NCBI GenBank assembly: GCA_016707075.1 | Contig: JADJII010000002.1 | Location: forward strand, 372,001 to 436,000 | Direction: 5' to 3' | DNA: 64,000 nucleotides | Origin: Egaibacter danicus | GTDB taxonomy: Bacteria; Pseudomonadota; Gammaproteobacteria; Burkholderiales; Burkholderiaceae_C | Shown here: positions 1 through 7,557 of the stretch, piece by piece | How positions within the stretch are numbered: the first letter of the stretch is position 1 | Layout of the letters: each line of letters opens with the position of its first letter | Program-made: the position numbers and the translations under genes | The notes under the pieces: generated by a model | What the model saw: the letters and a program-made list of their open reading frames with translations, nothing else | Database searches by the model: none | Told to the model about the DNA's origin: nothing

Positions 1-512
1 GGCGGGGGACACGGAGCAGAACGCTCAGCCGCCCCGCCTCCCAGGCGCGCGGAGATGCCAAAGTTCATGGGCACCCCGCCCACCAGAAACCCCGGTTGCA
101 GCCCGGCGCTCTCCAGAATCCAGGTCAGCATGGCGGTGGTGGTGGTTTTGCCGTGGGTTCCGGCCACGGCCAGCACGTGGCGACCCAGCAAAACGTGCTC
201 GGCCAACCATTGTGGGCCGCTGGTGTAGGGCGCGCCGGCGTCCAGAATGGCTTCCATCAACGGAAATTTGGGTGTGCCGTCGCTCAAATGGGAGCGGCTA
301 ACCACGTTGCCCACAACGAACATGTCGGGTTTGAGCGCCAGCTGGTCTGCGCCAAAGCCTTCTATCAAATCAATGCCTAAAGCGCGCAACTGGTCGCTCA
401 TCGGTGGGTAAACGCCGGCGTCGCAACCGGTTACCCGGTGACCGGCCTCCCGCGCCAATGCGGCGAGGCCACCCATGAAGGTGCCGCAAATGCCAAGAAT
501 ATGAATATGCAT
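1..512 (-). CDS. mpl: UDP-N-acetylmuramate:L-Ala-gamma-D-Glu-meso-DAP ligase (Mpl), 3' end cut by window
   Basis: This Mur-ligase-family protein recycles cell-wall peptide by joining the murein tripeptide to UDP-MurNAc in the cytoplasm. It begins MHIHILGICGTFMGGLA, which is the Mpl rather than the MurC version of the N-terminal Rossmann glycine loop. The ATP-binding P-loop GTHGKTTTT is at residues 118-126. Only the first 170 codons are visible, so the central ATPase domain and the C-terminal ligase domain lie outside the window. It is divergent from the gene at 634, and the 120 bp between them hold a copy of the dispersed hairpin repeat. It fits functionally with ampD at 12.2-12.7 kb, which supplies the recycled peptide. 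Confidence 0.93.
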   Translation of the reverse strand, partial: MHIHILGICGTFMGGLAALAREAGHRVTGCDAGVYPPMSDQLRALGIDLIEGFGADQLALKPDMFVVGNVVSRSHLSDGTPKFPLMEAILDAGAPYTSGPQWLAEHVLLGRHVLAVAGTHGKTTTTAMLTWILESAGLQPGFLVGGVPMNFGISARLGGGAAERSAPCPP

Positions 513-544
513 GGGCTGATTTTAGGTGAAATCAATGTCGATTT

Positions 545-595
545 TGCCCTTGACCCCTTGCTGATATTGCGCAAGTAGCTATCAAAAAAGTAGCG
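545..595 (+). repeat. Dispersed Comamonadaceae-type hairpin repeat, copy 1 (degenerate)
   Basis: The core ATATTGCGCAAGTAGCTAT is followed by a short A-rich spacer and GTAGC, so AGCTAT...(A/G)TAGC can fold into a small hairpin. It matches the other seven copies but is the most diverged. It lies in the intergenic region between two divergent genes, unlike most copies, which sit at gene 3' ends. Confidence 0.6.
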
Positions 596-633
596 ACTTC
601 CGTTGTCATCAGCAAACGGCAATTCGATGCAAA

Positions 634-1230
634 ATGACGCGCATGGACACGCTGGCATCAGAAATTTCGGCCGCAGCCGCGCGCATGGTGGTTGAGGAGG
701 GTCTTGAATACGGCCCCGCCAAGCGCCGTGCCGTCAAGCAGCTGGGGTTGCCTGGCCGCACGGCCTTGCCAGGCAATGACGATGTGGAAGACGCCGTGCT
801 GGAATACCTCTCGGTTTTTTGCGCTGACACGCAGCCACAGGAGTTATTGGCCCTTCGGCAACTGGCCTTGACCTGGATGGAGCGCATGGAGGCTTTCCGT
901 CCACATCTTGGCGGCGCGGTCTGGCGTGGTACGGCCACGCGCCTGTCTGATATCTACATCCAGCTGTTTTGCGATGATCCGAAGTCCGCGGAAATCGCCC
1001 TGATCGACCATCGGGTGAATTACATTGCGCGCTCCGTCCAGGGTTTTCATGGCGACGAAGTTGACGCGCTGAGCATTCACAGCTTCTGCGAAGGCTTGGG
1101 CGAGGAGGTGGGCGTTCATCTGCTGATTTACGATTTTGATGACCTTCGGGGAGCTTTGAAGCCTGATGCAAAAGGGCGTACACCACGCGGTGACATGACA
1201 GCCACGCGACTTTTGCTGCATGATGCATAA
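634..1230 (+). CDS. Conserved hypothetical protein, 198 aa
   Basis: I do not recognise this protein with certainty. It is soluble-looking, with no signal peptide or membrane segment. The first 50 residues are helical and charged. The centre (about residues 92-125) reads GGAVWRGTATRLSDIYIQLF followed by an acidic stretch, vaguely like the G-S/R-G-x-A-x-x-x-S-D-I pattern of nucleotidyltransferase-fold proteins; this is an inference only. It ends 2 bp before the TlpA-like gene, so the two are probably co-transcribed, and it diverges from mpl. The ATG at 634 was chosen; another ATG four codons in (643) is possible. Confidence 0.75.
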   Translation: MTRMDTLASEISAAAARMVVEEGLEYGPAKRRAVKQLGLPGRTALPGNDDVEDAVLEYLSVFCADTQPQELLALRQLALTWMERMEAFRPHLGGAVWRGTATRLSDIYIQLFCDDPKSAEIALIDHRVNYIARSVQGFHGDEVDALSIHSFCEGLGEEVGVHLLIYDFDDLRGALKPDAKGRTPRGDMTATRLLLHDA

Positions 1231-1232
1231 CT

Positions 1233-1799
1233 ATGAGTGATATTTCTGAAAACTTAAAAGCAATTCGGCCCGATATGAAATCACGGCGAGGATGGGTCTT
1301 CGGGGCCGTGGCAGGGTTGGCCGCCGCTGCGGGCGCCGGCTGGGCCTGGTGGAGACATTCGCCGAAACCTGCTGATTCTGGTGCGGTGCAGATGCTTTGG
1401 CAGCAGTCGCTGGATACACCGGATGGTGGAAAAATGTCGCTGGCCGCGTTTAAAGGCAAACCGGTACTGGTCAATTTCTGGGCGACATGGTGCCCGCCGT
1501 GTGTTGAGGAATTGCCGTTATTGGATCGCTTTTATCAGGAAAATAAGGCTAACAGCTGGCAAGTTGTTGGTATTGCGGTTGATCAACGTGATCCTGTAGT
1601 CCGTTTTCTGGGTAAGATGCCGCTGCAGTATCCGGTTGTACTGGCGGGCATTTCCGGTATCGAGTTGGGTAAATCACTGGGTAATTTGAGCGGCGGTCTG
1701 CCGTTTACGGTGGTGCTGGGCTCTGATGGGTTGATAGCGCATCGTAAAATGGGCCGTGTAACGCCGGATGATCTCAAGACTTGGGCACTGCTGCGGTAA
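1233..1799 (+). CDS. TlpA/ResA-like membrane-anchored thioredoxin
   Basis: A 188-residue thiol:disulfide oxidoreductase of the TlpA/ResA branch. Residues 20-40 form one N-terminal membrane anchor (GWVFGAVAGLAAAAGAGWAWW) preceded by positive charges, placing the thioredoxin domain in the periplasm. The active site WCPPC is at residues 86-90 in the usual NFWATWCPPC context, with a later cis-Pro loop at GLPFTVV. Such proteins reduce apocytochrome or other periplasmic disulfides; the exact partner cannot be told. It starts 2 bp after the preceding gene and lies upstream of accB. Confidence 0.88.
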   Translation: MSDISENLKAIRPDMKSRRGWVFGAVAGLAAAAGAGWAWWRHSPKPADSGAVQMLWQQSLDTPDGGKMSLAAFKGKPVLVNFWATWCPPCVEELPLLDRFYQENKANSWQVVGIAVDQRDPVVRFLGKMPLQYPVVLAGISGIELGKSLGNLSGGLPFTVVLGSDGLIAHRKMGRVTPDDLKTWALLR

Positions 1800-1812
1800 C
1801 GCCGAAAACCTT

Positions 1813-1830
1813 CAGCAGATTACTCTGCTG
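1813..1830 (+). terminator. Possible rho-independent terminator after the TlpA-like gene
   Basis: CAGCAGA-TTAC-TCTGCTG forms a perfect 7-bp stem with a 4-base loop 13 bp after the stop codon, followed by TTTAT. The T tract is short, so termination may be partial. It separates the TlpA-like gene from accB, which should have its own promoter in 1831-1910. Confidence 0.45.
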
Positions 1831-1922
1831 TTTATGCAAAAATAAAAGAAGATAAAACACGTTGGCCGAAATTTAAGGTAAATTCGCGGCCTGTCTGTTC
1901 AGACCCTGTTGTTGGAGACGCT

Positions 1923-2378
1923 ATGGATTTAAGAAAACTGAAGACCCTGATCGACCTCGTGTCGGATTCAAACGTATCCGAACTGGAGATCACCGAAGCT
2001 GAAGGCAAGGTCCGCATCGTCAAGGGTGGTACGGGGGCGGTGCAACATTATGCAGCGCCCATGGTCATGCAGCAGGCCCCTGCCGCGCCGGCTCCCGCTC
2101 AGGCAGCTCCGGCGCTGGCGCCGGTAGCTGCCGAAGCACCTGAAGGCCATCGGGTGAAGTCACCCATGGTAGGTACTTTTTACCGCGCGGCATCACCGGG
2201 CGCCAAATCGTTCGTCGAAATCGGCGATACGGTGAAGGAAGGTCAGACCGTTTGCATCATTGAGGCCATGAAAATCCTCAACGAGATCGAATCAGACAAG
2301 AGCGGCGTCGTCAAGGAAATACTCTGCGAAAACGGTCAGGCCGTGGAGTATGGACAACCGCTGTTCGTGATCGAATAA
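1923..2378 (+). CDS. accB: Biotin carboxyl carrier protein of acetyl-CoA carboxylase
   Basis: AccB carries biotin between the carboxylase AccC and the carboxyltransferase AccAD in the first committed step of fatty-acid synthesis. The 151-residue length is normal. An N-terminal domain (1-40) is followed by an Ala/Pro linker (about 45-72) and the C-terminal biotinyl domain, with the acceptor lysine in EAMKILNE (K117) and the thumb-containing SPMVGTFYRAASP. It is followed 19 bp later by accC, the usual operon. The 1800-1922 gap lacks aroQ, which commonly precedes accB in related bacteria. Confidence 0.97.
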   Translation: MDLRKLKTLIDLVSDSNVSELEITEAEGKVRIVKGGTGAVQHYAAPMVMQQAPAAPAPAQAAPALAPVAAEAPEGHRVKSPMVGTFYRAASPGAKSFVEIGDTVKEGQTVCIIEAMKILNEIESDKSGVVKEILCENGQAVEYGQPLFVIE

Positions 2379-2397
2379 GGCCAGAGCGCAAACCGAC

Positions 2398-3747
2398 ATG
2401 TTCAAAAAAATACTGGTTGCCAATCGCGGGGAAATTGCGCTGAGAATCCAGCGCGCCTGTCGGGAAATGGGCATCAAGGCCGTCATGGTGTATTCCGAGG
2501 CGGACCGTGAAGCGAAGTACGTGAAATTGGCCGAAGAGGCGGTGTGCATAGGTCCTGCACCTTCGGCCCAGAGTTACCTCAACATGCCGGCCATCATTTC
2601 AGCTGCCGAGGTGACAGATGCTGAGGCTATTCATCCGGGCTACGGTTTTTTGAGTGAGAACGCCGACTTCGCGGAACGCGTCGAAAAAAGCGGTTTTCAA
2701 TTCATTGGTCCCACGCCGGAGTCCATCCGCATCATGGGGGACAAGGTGTCGGCCAAGCAGGCGATGATCAAGGCTGGCGTGCCCTGCGTGCCTGGCTCGG
2801 AGGGTGAATTGCCCGATGACCCGGCGCTGATCCGCCGCATTGCCAAATCAATCGGCTATCCGGTGATCATCAAGGCCGCGGGTGGCGGTGGCGGGCGCGG
2901 CATGCGTGTTGTGCACACGGAGGCCGCATTGATCAATGCGGTGCAGATGACCAAGGCCGAGGCGGGCTCGGCATTTGGCAACCCGGCGGTTTACATGGAG
3001 AAGTTTCTCCAGAACCCGCGCCACATTGAAATCCAGATTCTGGCGGACAAGTTCAAAAACGCCGTGTATCTGGGCGAGCGGGACTGTTCAATGCAACGGC
3101 GTCATCAGAAAGTGATTGAGGAAGCGCCAGCGCCCGGTATTGCGCGCAAGACGATCGAACGCATTGGTGAGCGGTGTGTGGCGGCCTGCAAGAAGATAGG
3201 TTATCGTGGCGCTGGAACCTTCGAGTTCCTGTACGAAGACGGCGAGTTTTATTTCATCGAGATGAACACGCGGGTGCAGGTGGAACACCCGGTCACCGAA
3301 CTCATCACGGGTGTGGACATCGTGAAGACGCAGATCATGGTGGCGGCGGGTGAAAAGCTGCCGTTTACCCAGCGTCAGATCGAGATTCGCGGCCATGCCA
3401 TTGAGTGCCGCGTCAATGCTGAAGATCCCTACAAGTTTGTCCCGTCACCTGGGCGTATCACCATGTGGCATCCGCCAGGTGGTCCGGGTGTGCGTGTGGA
3501 CTCCCATGTGTATACGAATTACTTTGTGCCGCCCAACTACGACTCGATGATTGGCAAGATCATTGTGCACGGTGACACCCGTGAACAGGCCCTGGCGCGC
3601 ATGCGCACGGCTTTGGGCGAGACGGTGATTGAAGGCATCAACACCAACATTGCGTTGCATCGCGAACTGATGGTGGATGCCAAATTCATGGGTGGTGGCA
3701 CCAATATTCACTACCTTGAAGAGTGGCTCGGTCATCACAAGCGCTGA
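2398..3747 (+). CDS. accC: Acetyl-CoA carboxylase biotin carboxylase subunit
   Basis: AccC carboxylates the biotin on AccB using ATP and bicarbonate. The 449-residue protein has the full family length: N-terminal pre-ATP-grasp domain starting MFKKILVANRGEIALRI, ATP-grasp domain with the glycine-rich loop AAGGGGGRGMRVV (about residues 160-172), the catalytic MNTRVQVEHPVTE, and a C-terminal domain with the conserved NAEDP. It lies directly downstream of accB, and prmA follows after 12 bp. Confidence 0.98.
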   Translation: MFKKILVANRGEIALRIQRACREMGIKAVMVYSEADREAKYVKLAEEAVCIGPAPSAQSYLNMPAIISAAEVTDAEAIHPGYGFLSENADFAERVEKSGFQFIGPTPESIRIMGDKVSAKQAMIKAGVPCVPGSEGELPDDPALIRRIAKSIGYPVIIKAAGGGGGRGMRVVHTEAALINAVQMTKAEAGSAFGNPAVYMEKFLQNPRHIEIQILADKFKNAVYLGERDCSMQRRHQKVIEEAPAPGIARKTIERIGERCVAACKKIGYRGAGTFEFLYEDGEFYFIEMNTRVQVEHPVTELITGVDIVKTQIMVAAGEKLPFTQRQIEIRGHAIECRVNAEDPYKFVPSPGRITMWHPPGGPGVRVDSHVYTNYFVPPNYDSMIGKIIVHGDTREQALARMRTALGETVIEGINTNIALHRELMVDAKFMGGGTNIHYLEEWLGHHKR

Positions 3748-3759
3748 CCGGCAAACGCC

Positions 3760-4665
3760 ATGTTTGAGTTGAGCCTGATGTGCCCGCAGGACCGGGTGGA
3801 AGCGGTGAGCGACGCACTGGATGCACTGGATGCCCTCAGTGTCAGCGTGGAAGATGCCGATGCGCAGACGGATGCTGAACAGGCGCTGTTTGGCGAGCCC
3901 GGCATGCCGCCACCGAAAGATGGCTGGCAACGTTCCCGCATCAAAGCCCTGTACGCGACGGAAGAACTGGCCCGCGAATCAGCCGCGTTGCTGGGTGCGC
4001 AGGACTTCTTTGCCAATTGCCAGGTCCTGGGTGTGGTGACGGTTCCTGATCAGGATTGGGTGCGGTTAACGCAGTCGCAGTTCGCGCCGGTCGAGATCAC
4101 CCCCGAGTTCTGGATTGTGCCGACCTGGCACGAACCGCCGGTGCAGGCTAAGACCCTCATTCGTCTGGATCCGGGTCTGGCGTTCGGCACGGGTACCCAT
4201 CCCACGACGCGCATGTGCCTTCGCTGGATCGCCGCGCACGGCAAGGCGGCCGGCAATGCTTCAGGCGGTGAACTGGGACGGGTTCTGGATTACGGTTGTG
4301 GTTCGGGCATTTTGGCCATCGGCGCAGCGAAATTTGGTGCGACGAAAGTGGATGCGGTGGACATCGACCCGGCGGCGGTGGAGTCCACAGGGCTCAATGC
4401 GCAAGCCAATCACGTGCTTCTCAACGCGGGTCTGCCGGACAGGGTTTCAGGAACGTATCAGACGGTGCTGGCCAACATTCTGGCCTCACCTCTGAAGGTA
4501 CTGGCGCCCCTCTTGTGTTCAAAGGGAACGAGTGGGAGCCGTCTGGTGCTGGCCGGTATTCTGGAGCGTCAGGAGCAGGAGCTCAAGGAAGCCTATTCAC
4601 CCTATTGCCGGCTGACCGTGTCAGACAGGGAAGACGGCTGGATTTTGATGACCGCGACGCTCTGA
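3760..4665 (+). CDS. prmA: Ribosomal protein L11 methyltransferase
   Basis: PrmA trimethylates lysines and the N-terminus of ribosomal protein L11 using S-adenosylmethionine. The 301-residue protein has an N-terminal L11-recognition domain and a C-terminal Rossmann methyltransferase. The family signature DPGLAFGTGTHPTTRMCL and SAM motif I VLDYGCGSGILAIGA are intact, as is the post-catalytic LANILASPL (NxLxxPL type). It is the third gene of the accB-accC-prmA run, as in most Burkholderiales. Confidence 0.96.
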   Translation: MFELSLMCPQDRVEAVSDALDALDALSVSVEDADAQTDAEQALFGEPGMPPPKDGWQRSRIKALYATEELARESAALLGAQDFFANCQVLGVVTVPDQDWVRLTQSQFAPVEITPEFWIVPTWHEPPVQAKTLIRLDPGLAFGTGTHPTTRMCLRWIAAHGKAAGNASGGELGRVLDYGCGSGILAIGAAKFGATKVDAVDIDPAAVESTGLNAQANHVLLNAGLPDRVSGTYQTVLANILASPLKVLAPLLCSKGTSGSRLVLAGILERQEQELKEAYSPYCRLTVSDREDGWILMTATL

Positions 4666-4698
4666 TCCACGCGCCTGCGGACTTTACAATCAGGCGCA

Positions 4699-5931
4699 AT
4701 GAGTCTGATCACACGCTGCCCCGCTTGCGAGACACTGTTCAAGGTGGTTCCGGACCAGCTTCGCATTTCCGACGGTTGGGTTCGGTGTGGTCAGTGTGAA
4801 GAAGTTTTTGATGCATCCAGGAATCTGCTGTCAGAAGCTTTTCCTTCCACTGTCGTCATGGACACTCCTCCGATGGCTCCAGTACAGGATCCAGTCAGTG
4901 CGGAGATCGCCGATTTTCTCGATGGCCTGGAAGTAACTGAGGAGTCCGCTGTTCCCGATGCGTCGTTCAGTCCGGATGACGTTGCGTCTGAATCGATTCC
5001 AGATGAGTTGGTACCGACGCAGATTCTGGATGAGCCACACCCGCCGAACGATGTGACCGATGTTGACCTCACGGTGGAATTTGATTCCGGGACCGGGGAT
5101 GCTGAAATTGTCCAGGAAAGCGAAATCAGTGATTCTGCCGACGAAGATGACGATGATCTGTCGTGGGGGCGAGAAAGTGAATCACCCGCGCCTGACCTAT
5201 CCGATGAACTGGAAGTAGAAGGTGCAGGGGTTGACGGTCTGCGGGAGGCAGGTGAAGTTCCGCTGGCCAAAGAGTTGGAAGAAATCGTGGCCCGGCGATC
5301 GCAGCATGCACCGCTCGGTGAGTTTGCAGAGCAACCGGACAAAGTGCCGGACCCGAAGCGCGGACCTTTTGCGATGGACGATGAACCGGATGCCGAGCCA
5401 GAGTCTGTCGAGCCATCGTTCATGCAGGGTTTGGGAAGTCGTTCAGTCTGGCGCAAGCCCTTTGTACGACTCGGTCTCAGCGTCATGGCACTGATGCTGC
5501 TGGGGATGCTGTCTGTGCAGGTGACTATTCAGGAGCGTGACAGGATCGCCGCGCTGGCGCCAGCCGTACGGCCCTGGGTGTCAGCCGTCTGCAATGTTGC
5601 GAATTGCGCGGTTTCGCCCCTGCGACAAATTGAGTCCATCGTGATCGAAAGTTCCTCATTTGCCAAGACTCGTGGCGATGTCTATCGATTCGATTTCGTG
5701 ATCAGGAACACCGCGGGGATGACCCTTGCCACACCAGCGGTTGAACTCTCGTTGACTGATCCCCAAAACCGGCCAGTGATCCGCCGGGTGTTTTTACCTG
5801 CCGAGTTTGGTGCTCATCCGGACGCGCTGGCGCCGGGGTCCGAGTGGTCTGGTTCGCTCGCGATTGGTGTCAAACTCAGCGCAGACGTGGAGCGTATTTC
5901 CGGTTATCGCGTGCTGGCTTTTTATCCCTAG
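4699..5931 (+). CDS. Zinc-ribbon and DUF3426 membrane protein, 410 aa
   Basis: It starts with an MJ0042-type zinc finger: CPAC at residues 8-11 and CGQC at about 32-35, in the context RCPACETLFKV...RCGQCEEVFDA. About 200 acidic, low-complexity residues follow. One transmembrane helix lies around residues 258-278 (LGLSVMALMLLGMLSV), and the C-terminal 130 residues are a periplasmic DUF3426 domain. Function is unknown. The gene follows prmA with a 33 bp gap and precedes a PfkB kinase, an arrangement I know from other Betaproteobacteria. Confidence 0.9.
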   Translation: MSLITRCPACETLFKVVPDQLRISDGWVRCGQCEEVFDASRNLLSEAFPSTVVMDTPPMAPVQDPVSAEIADFLDGLEVTEESAVPDASFSPDDVASESIPDELVPTQILDEPHPPNDVTDVDLTVEFDSGTGDAEIVQESEISDSADEDDDDLSWGRESESPAPDLSDELEVEGAGVDGLREAGEVPLAKELEEIVARRSQHAPLGEFAEQPDKVPDPKRGPFAMDDEPDAEPESVEPSFMQGLGSRSVWRKPFVRLGLSVMALMLLGMLSVQVTIQERDRIAALAPAVRPWVSAVCNVANCAVSPLRQIESIVIESSSFAKTRGDVYRFDFVIRNTAGMTLATPAVELSLTDPQNRPVIRRVFLPAEFGAHPDALAPGSEWSGSLAIGVKLSADVERISGYRVLAFYP

Positions 5932-5951
5932 ACTTTTACCTAACATTACTT

Positions 5952-6851
5952 ATGGCATCCATCATCTGCGGTTCCCTGGCCTTCGATACGATCATGAATT
6001 TTGAGGGCCGATTTGCTGAGCAGATCCTGCCCGACCAATTGCACATCCTGAATGTGTCATTTCTGGTCCCGGCGTTGCGTCGGGATTTTGGCGGTTGTGC
6101 AGGCAACATTGCCTACAGCCTGAAACTGCTGGGAGGTGACCCCATGCCCATGGCAACGATTGGCATGGACGGTGACGGGTACCTTGAGCGTCTCAAGACG
6201 TTGGGGATCGATTGCGGTTTTGTCCGCAGACTGGATGATGCCTACACGGCGCAAGCCATGATCATCACGGATCAGGACAACAACCAGATCAATGGCTTTC
6301 ACCCCGGCGCCATGGCACAGGCTCATCTGAATGTCATCTCAGCGCGCAGTGACATCAAGCTGGGCATCATCGCGCCAGATGGGCGTGACGCCATGTTGCA
6401 GCATGCGGACCAGTTCGTTGCAGCCGACATACCTTTTGTATTTGATCCGGGTCAGCAGCTTCCGAGATTTGATGGCGCAGAGCTGCGCAAGTTTGTCGAT
6501 CAGGCCAGCTGGGTGACAGTCAATGACTACGAAGGAAAAATGCTGAGTGACCGTACCGGCTGGAGCATGGAGGAGATTTCACGTCGCGTTCGCGGCCTGT
6601 TTGTCACCATCGGCGCGGAAGGCAGTGAGGTTTGGGCTGACGGCAGTAAAACACTGGTACCACCGGTCAAGGCGAATGCCGTGGTTGATCCGACAGGCTG
6701 TGGTGACGCCTACCGCGGCGCACTGCTGTTTGGGCTGGAGCGCGGGTGGTCTCTAACGCGCTGTGCTGCTGCCGGTAACCACGTTGGTTCCATCAAGATC
6801 GCCCAGCGCGGGCCCCAGAATTACCAGTTTGACGCCAGCCAAATCATTTGA
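5952..6851 (+). CDS. PfkB-family carbohydrate (adenosine-type) kinase
   Basis: A 299-residue ribokinase-fold sugar or nucleoside kinase. The N-terminal substrate region has DFGGCAGNIAYSLKLLGG, and the C-terminal PfkB signature DPTGCGDAYRGALLFGLERG supplies the catalytic Asp and anion hole. Overall it resembles the bacterial adenosine-kinase-like branch rather than fructokinases, but substrate cannot be assigned from sequence alone. The start ATG at 5952 follows the DUF3426 stop by 20 bp; a longer upstream reading overlaps the DUF3426 gene and is unlikely. Confidence 0.9.
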   Translation: MASIICGSLAFDTIMNFEGRFAEQILPDQLHILNVSFLVPALRRDFGGCAGNIAYSLKLLGGDPMPMATIGMDGDGYLERLKTLGIDCGFVRRLDDAYTAQAMIITDQDNNQINGFHPGAMAQAHLNVISARSDIKLGIIAPDGRDAMLQHADQFVAADIPFVFDPGQQLPRFDGAELRKFVDQASWVTVNDYEGKMLSDRTGWSMEEISRRVRGLFVTIGAEGSEVWADGSKTLVPPVKANAVVDPTGCGDAYRGALLFGLERGWSLTRCAAAGNHVGSIKIAQRGPQNYQFDASQII

Positions 6852-6884
6852 AAAGGGTGGGTCGAAGACACCTCTCACCCACAA

Positions 6885-6917
6885 AGAAAAAGCCCGACAT
6901 CTTTCGATATCGGGCTT
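6885..6917 (-). terminator. Rho-independent terminator of the histone H1-like gene
   Basis: Read on the minus strand, AAGCCCGATATC...GATGTCGGGCTT forms a stem of 8 bp plus 3 bp with one mismatch and a 4-base loop, followed by TTTTCTTTGT. The T-rich tail is only on the minus strand, so it serves the gene at 6938-7381, although the convergent PfkB gene could also use the hairpin. Confidence 0.8.
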
Positions 6918-6937
6918 GAGGACAAACCGCTGAAGGT

Positions 6938-7381
6938 TTAGGGCTTGCTGGCTGTAGGAAACGGCCAGGCGGCTTGCGGGTTCAGCGTAGTCTGAGCTGC
7001 GGGGGCTGCTGGGGCAGGCGCTGCTTTGGCAGCGGGTGCTTTCGCGGCTTTCTTCGCAGCCGGCTTCTTGGCTGCTTTCTTGGCGGCTGGCTTTTTGGCA
7101 GCTGGCTTTTTGGCTGCAGCTTTCTTGGCTGCCGGCTTTTTAGCTGCTGCTTTCTTCGCAGCTGGCTTTTTGGCGGCTACTTTCTTGGCTGCCGGCTTTT
7201 TAGCTGCTGCTTTTTTCGCAGGAGCTTTTTTAGCTGGAGCCTTTTTAGCTACTACTTTTTTTGCAGGAGCTTTCTTTGCCGCAGCTTTTTTGGCTGGAGC
7301 TTTTTTAGCCGCTACTTTTTTTGCAGCGGGTTTCTTCGCGGGAGCAGCCTTTTTTGCGGCTGGTTTTTTTGCAGTTGCCAT
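6938..7381 (-). CDS. Histone H1-like lysine/alanine-repeat DNA-binding protein (HctB/AlgP type)
   Basis: The 147-residue protein is almost entirely AAKK/PAKK/PAAKK repeats, like the C-terminal tails of eukaryotic H1 and of bacterial HctB, BpH1 and AlgP. It should bind DNA non-specifically as a nucleoid-associated protein. Only the last 22 residues (QTTLNPQAAWPFPTASKP) leave the repeat. The start MATAKKPAAKK at 7381 is preceded by AAGGAG at good spacing; the longer upstream reading is rejected. The repeat is slip-prone, so copy number probably varies between strains. A terminator follows at 6885-6917. Confidence 0.9.
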   Translation of the reverse strand: MATAKKPAAKKAAPAKKPAAKKVAAKKAPAKKAAAKKAPAKKVVAKKAPAKKAPAKKAAAKKPAAKKVAAKKPAAKKAAAKKPAAKKAAAKKPAAKKPAAKKAAKKPAAKKAAKAPAAKAAPAPAAPAAQTTLNPQAAWPFPTASKP

Positions 7382-7433
7382 TGAATTTTCTCCTTGATCA
7401 AGTAACAAAGAGCACTTCATGCGGGTTGGAATG

Positions 7434-7466
7434 CATGAAGCGATTCATGATGCTGGGTTTGAACCC
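7434..7466 (-). other. Two small palindromes in the leader of the histone H1-like gene
   Basis: CATGAA-GCGA-TTCATG (7434-7449) and GGGTT-TG-AACCC (7455-7466) are perfect short inverted repeats lying 50-90 bp upstream of the start codon. They may structure the 5' leader RNA or bind a regulator. No function is assigned. Confidence 0.3.
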
Positions 7467-7557
7467 AACACCATGAACTCGGGTGCACAAAATATCCGCG
7501 CAATCTTCGCTGCGATAAACGTTTTGTGGAATTCGTGATTTCATATCAATAAAAGTG

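Noticed and set aside
6938..7381. CRISPR or tandem-repeat array
   Set aside because: The DNA repeats are in-frame codons of a lysine/alanine-rich protein and have no spacers.
6974..7397. Phe/Leu-rich plus-strand frames opposite the histone-like gene
   Set aside because: They are the reverse complement of the AAKK repeat and have no plausible start signals.
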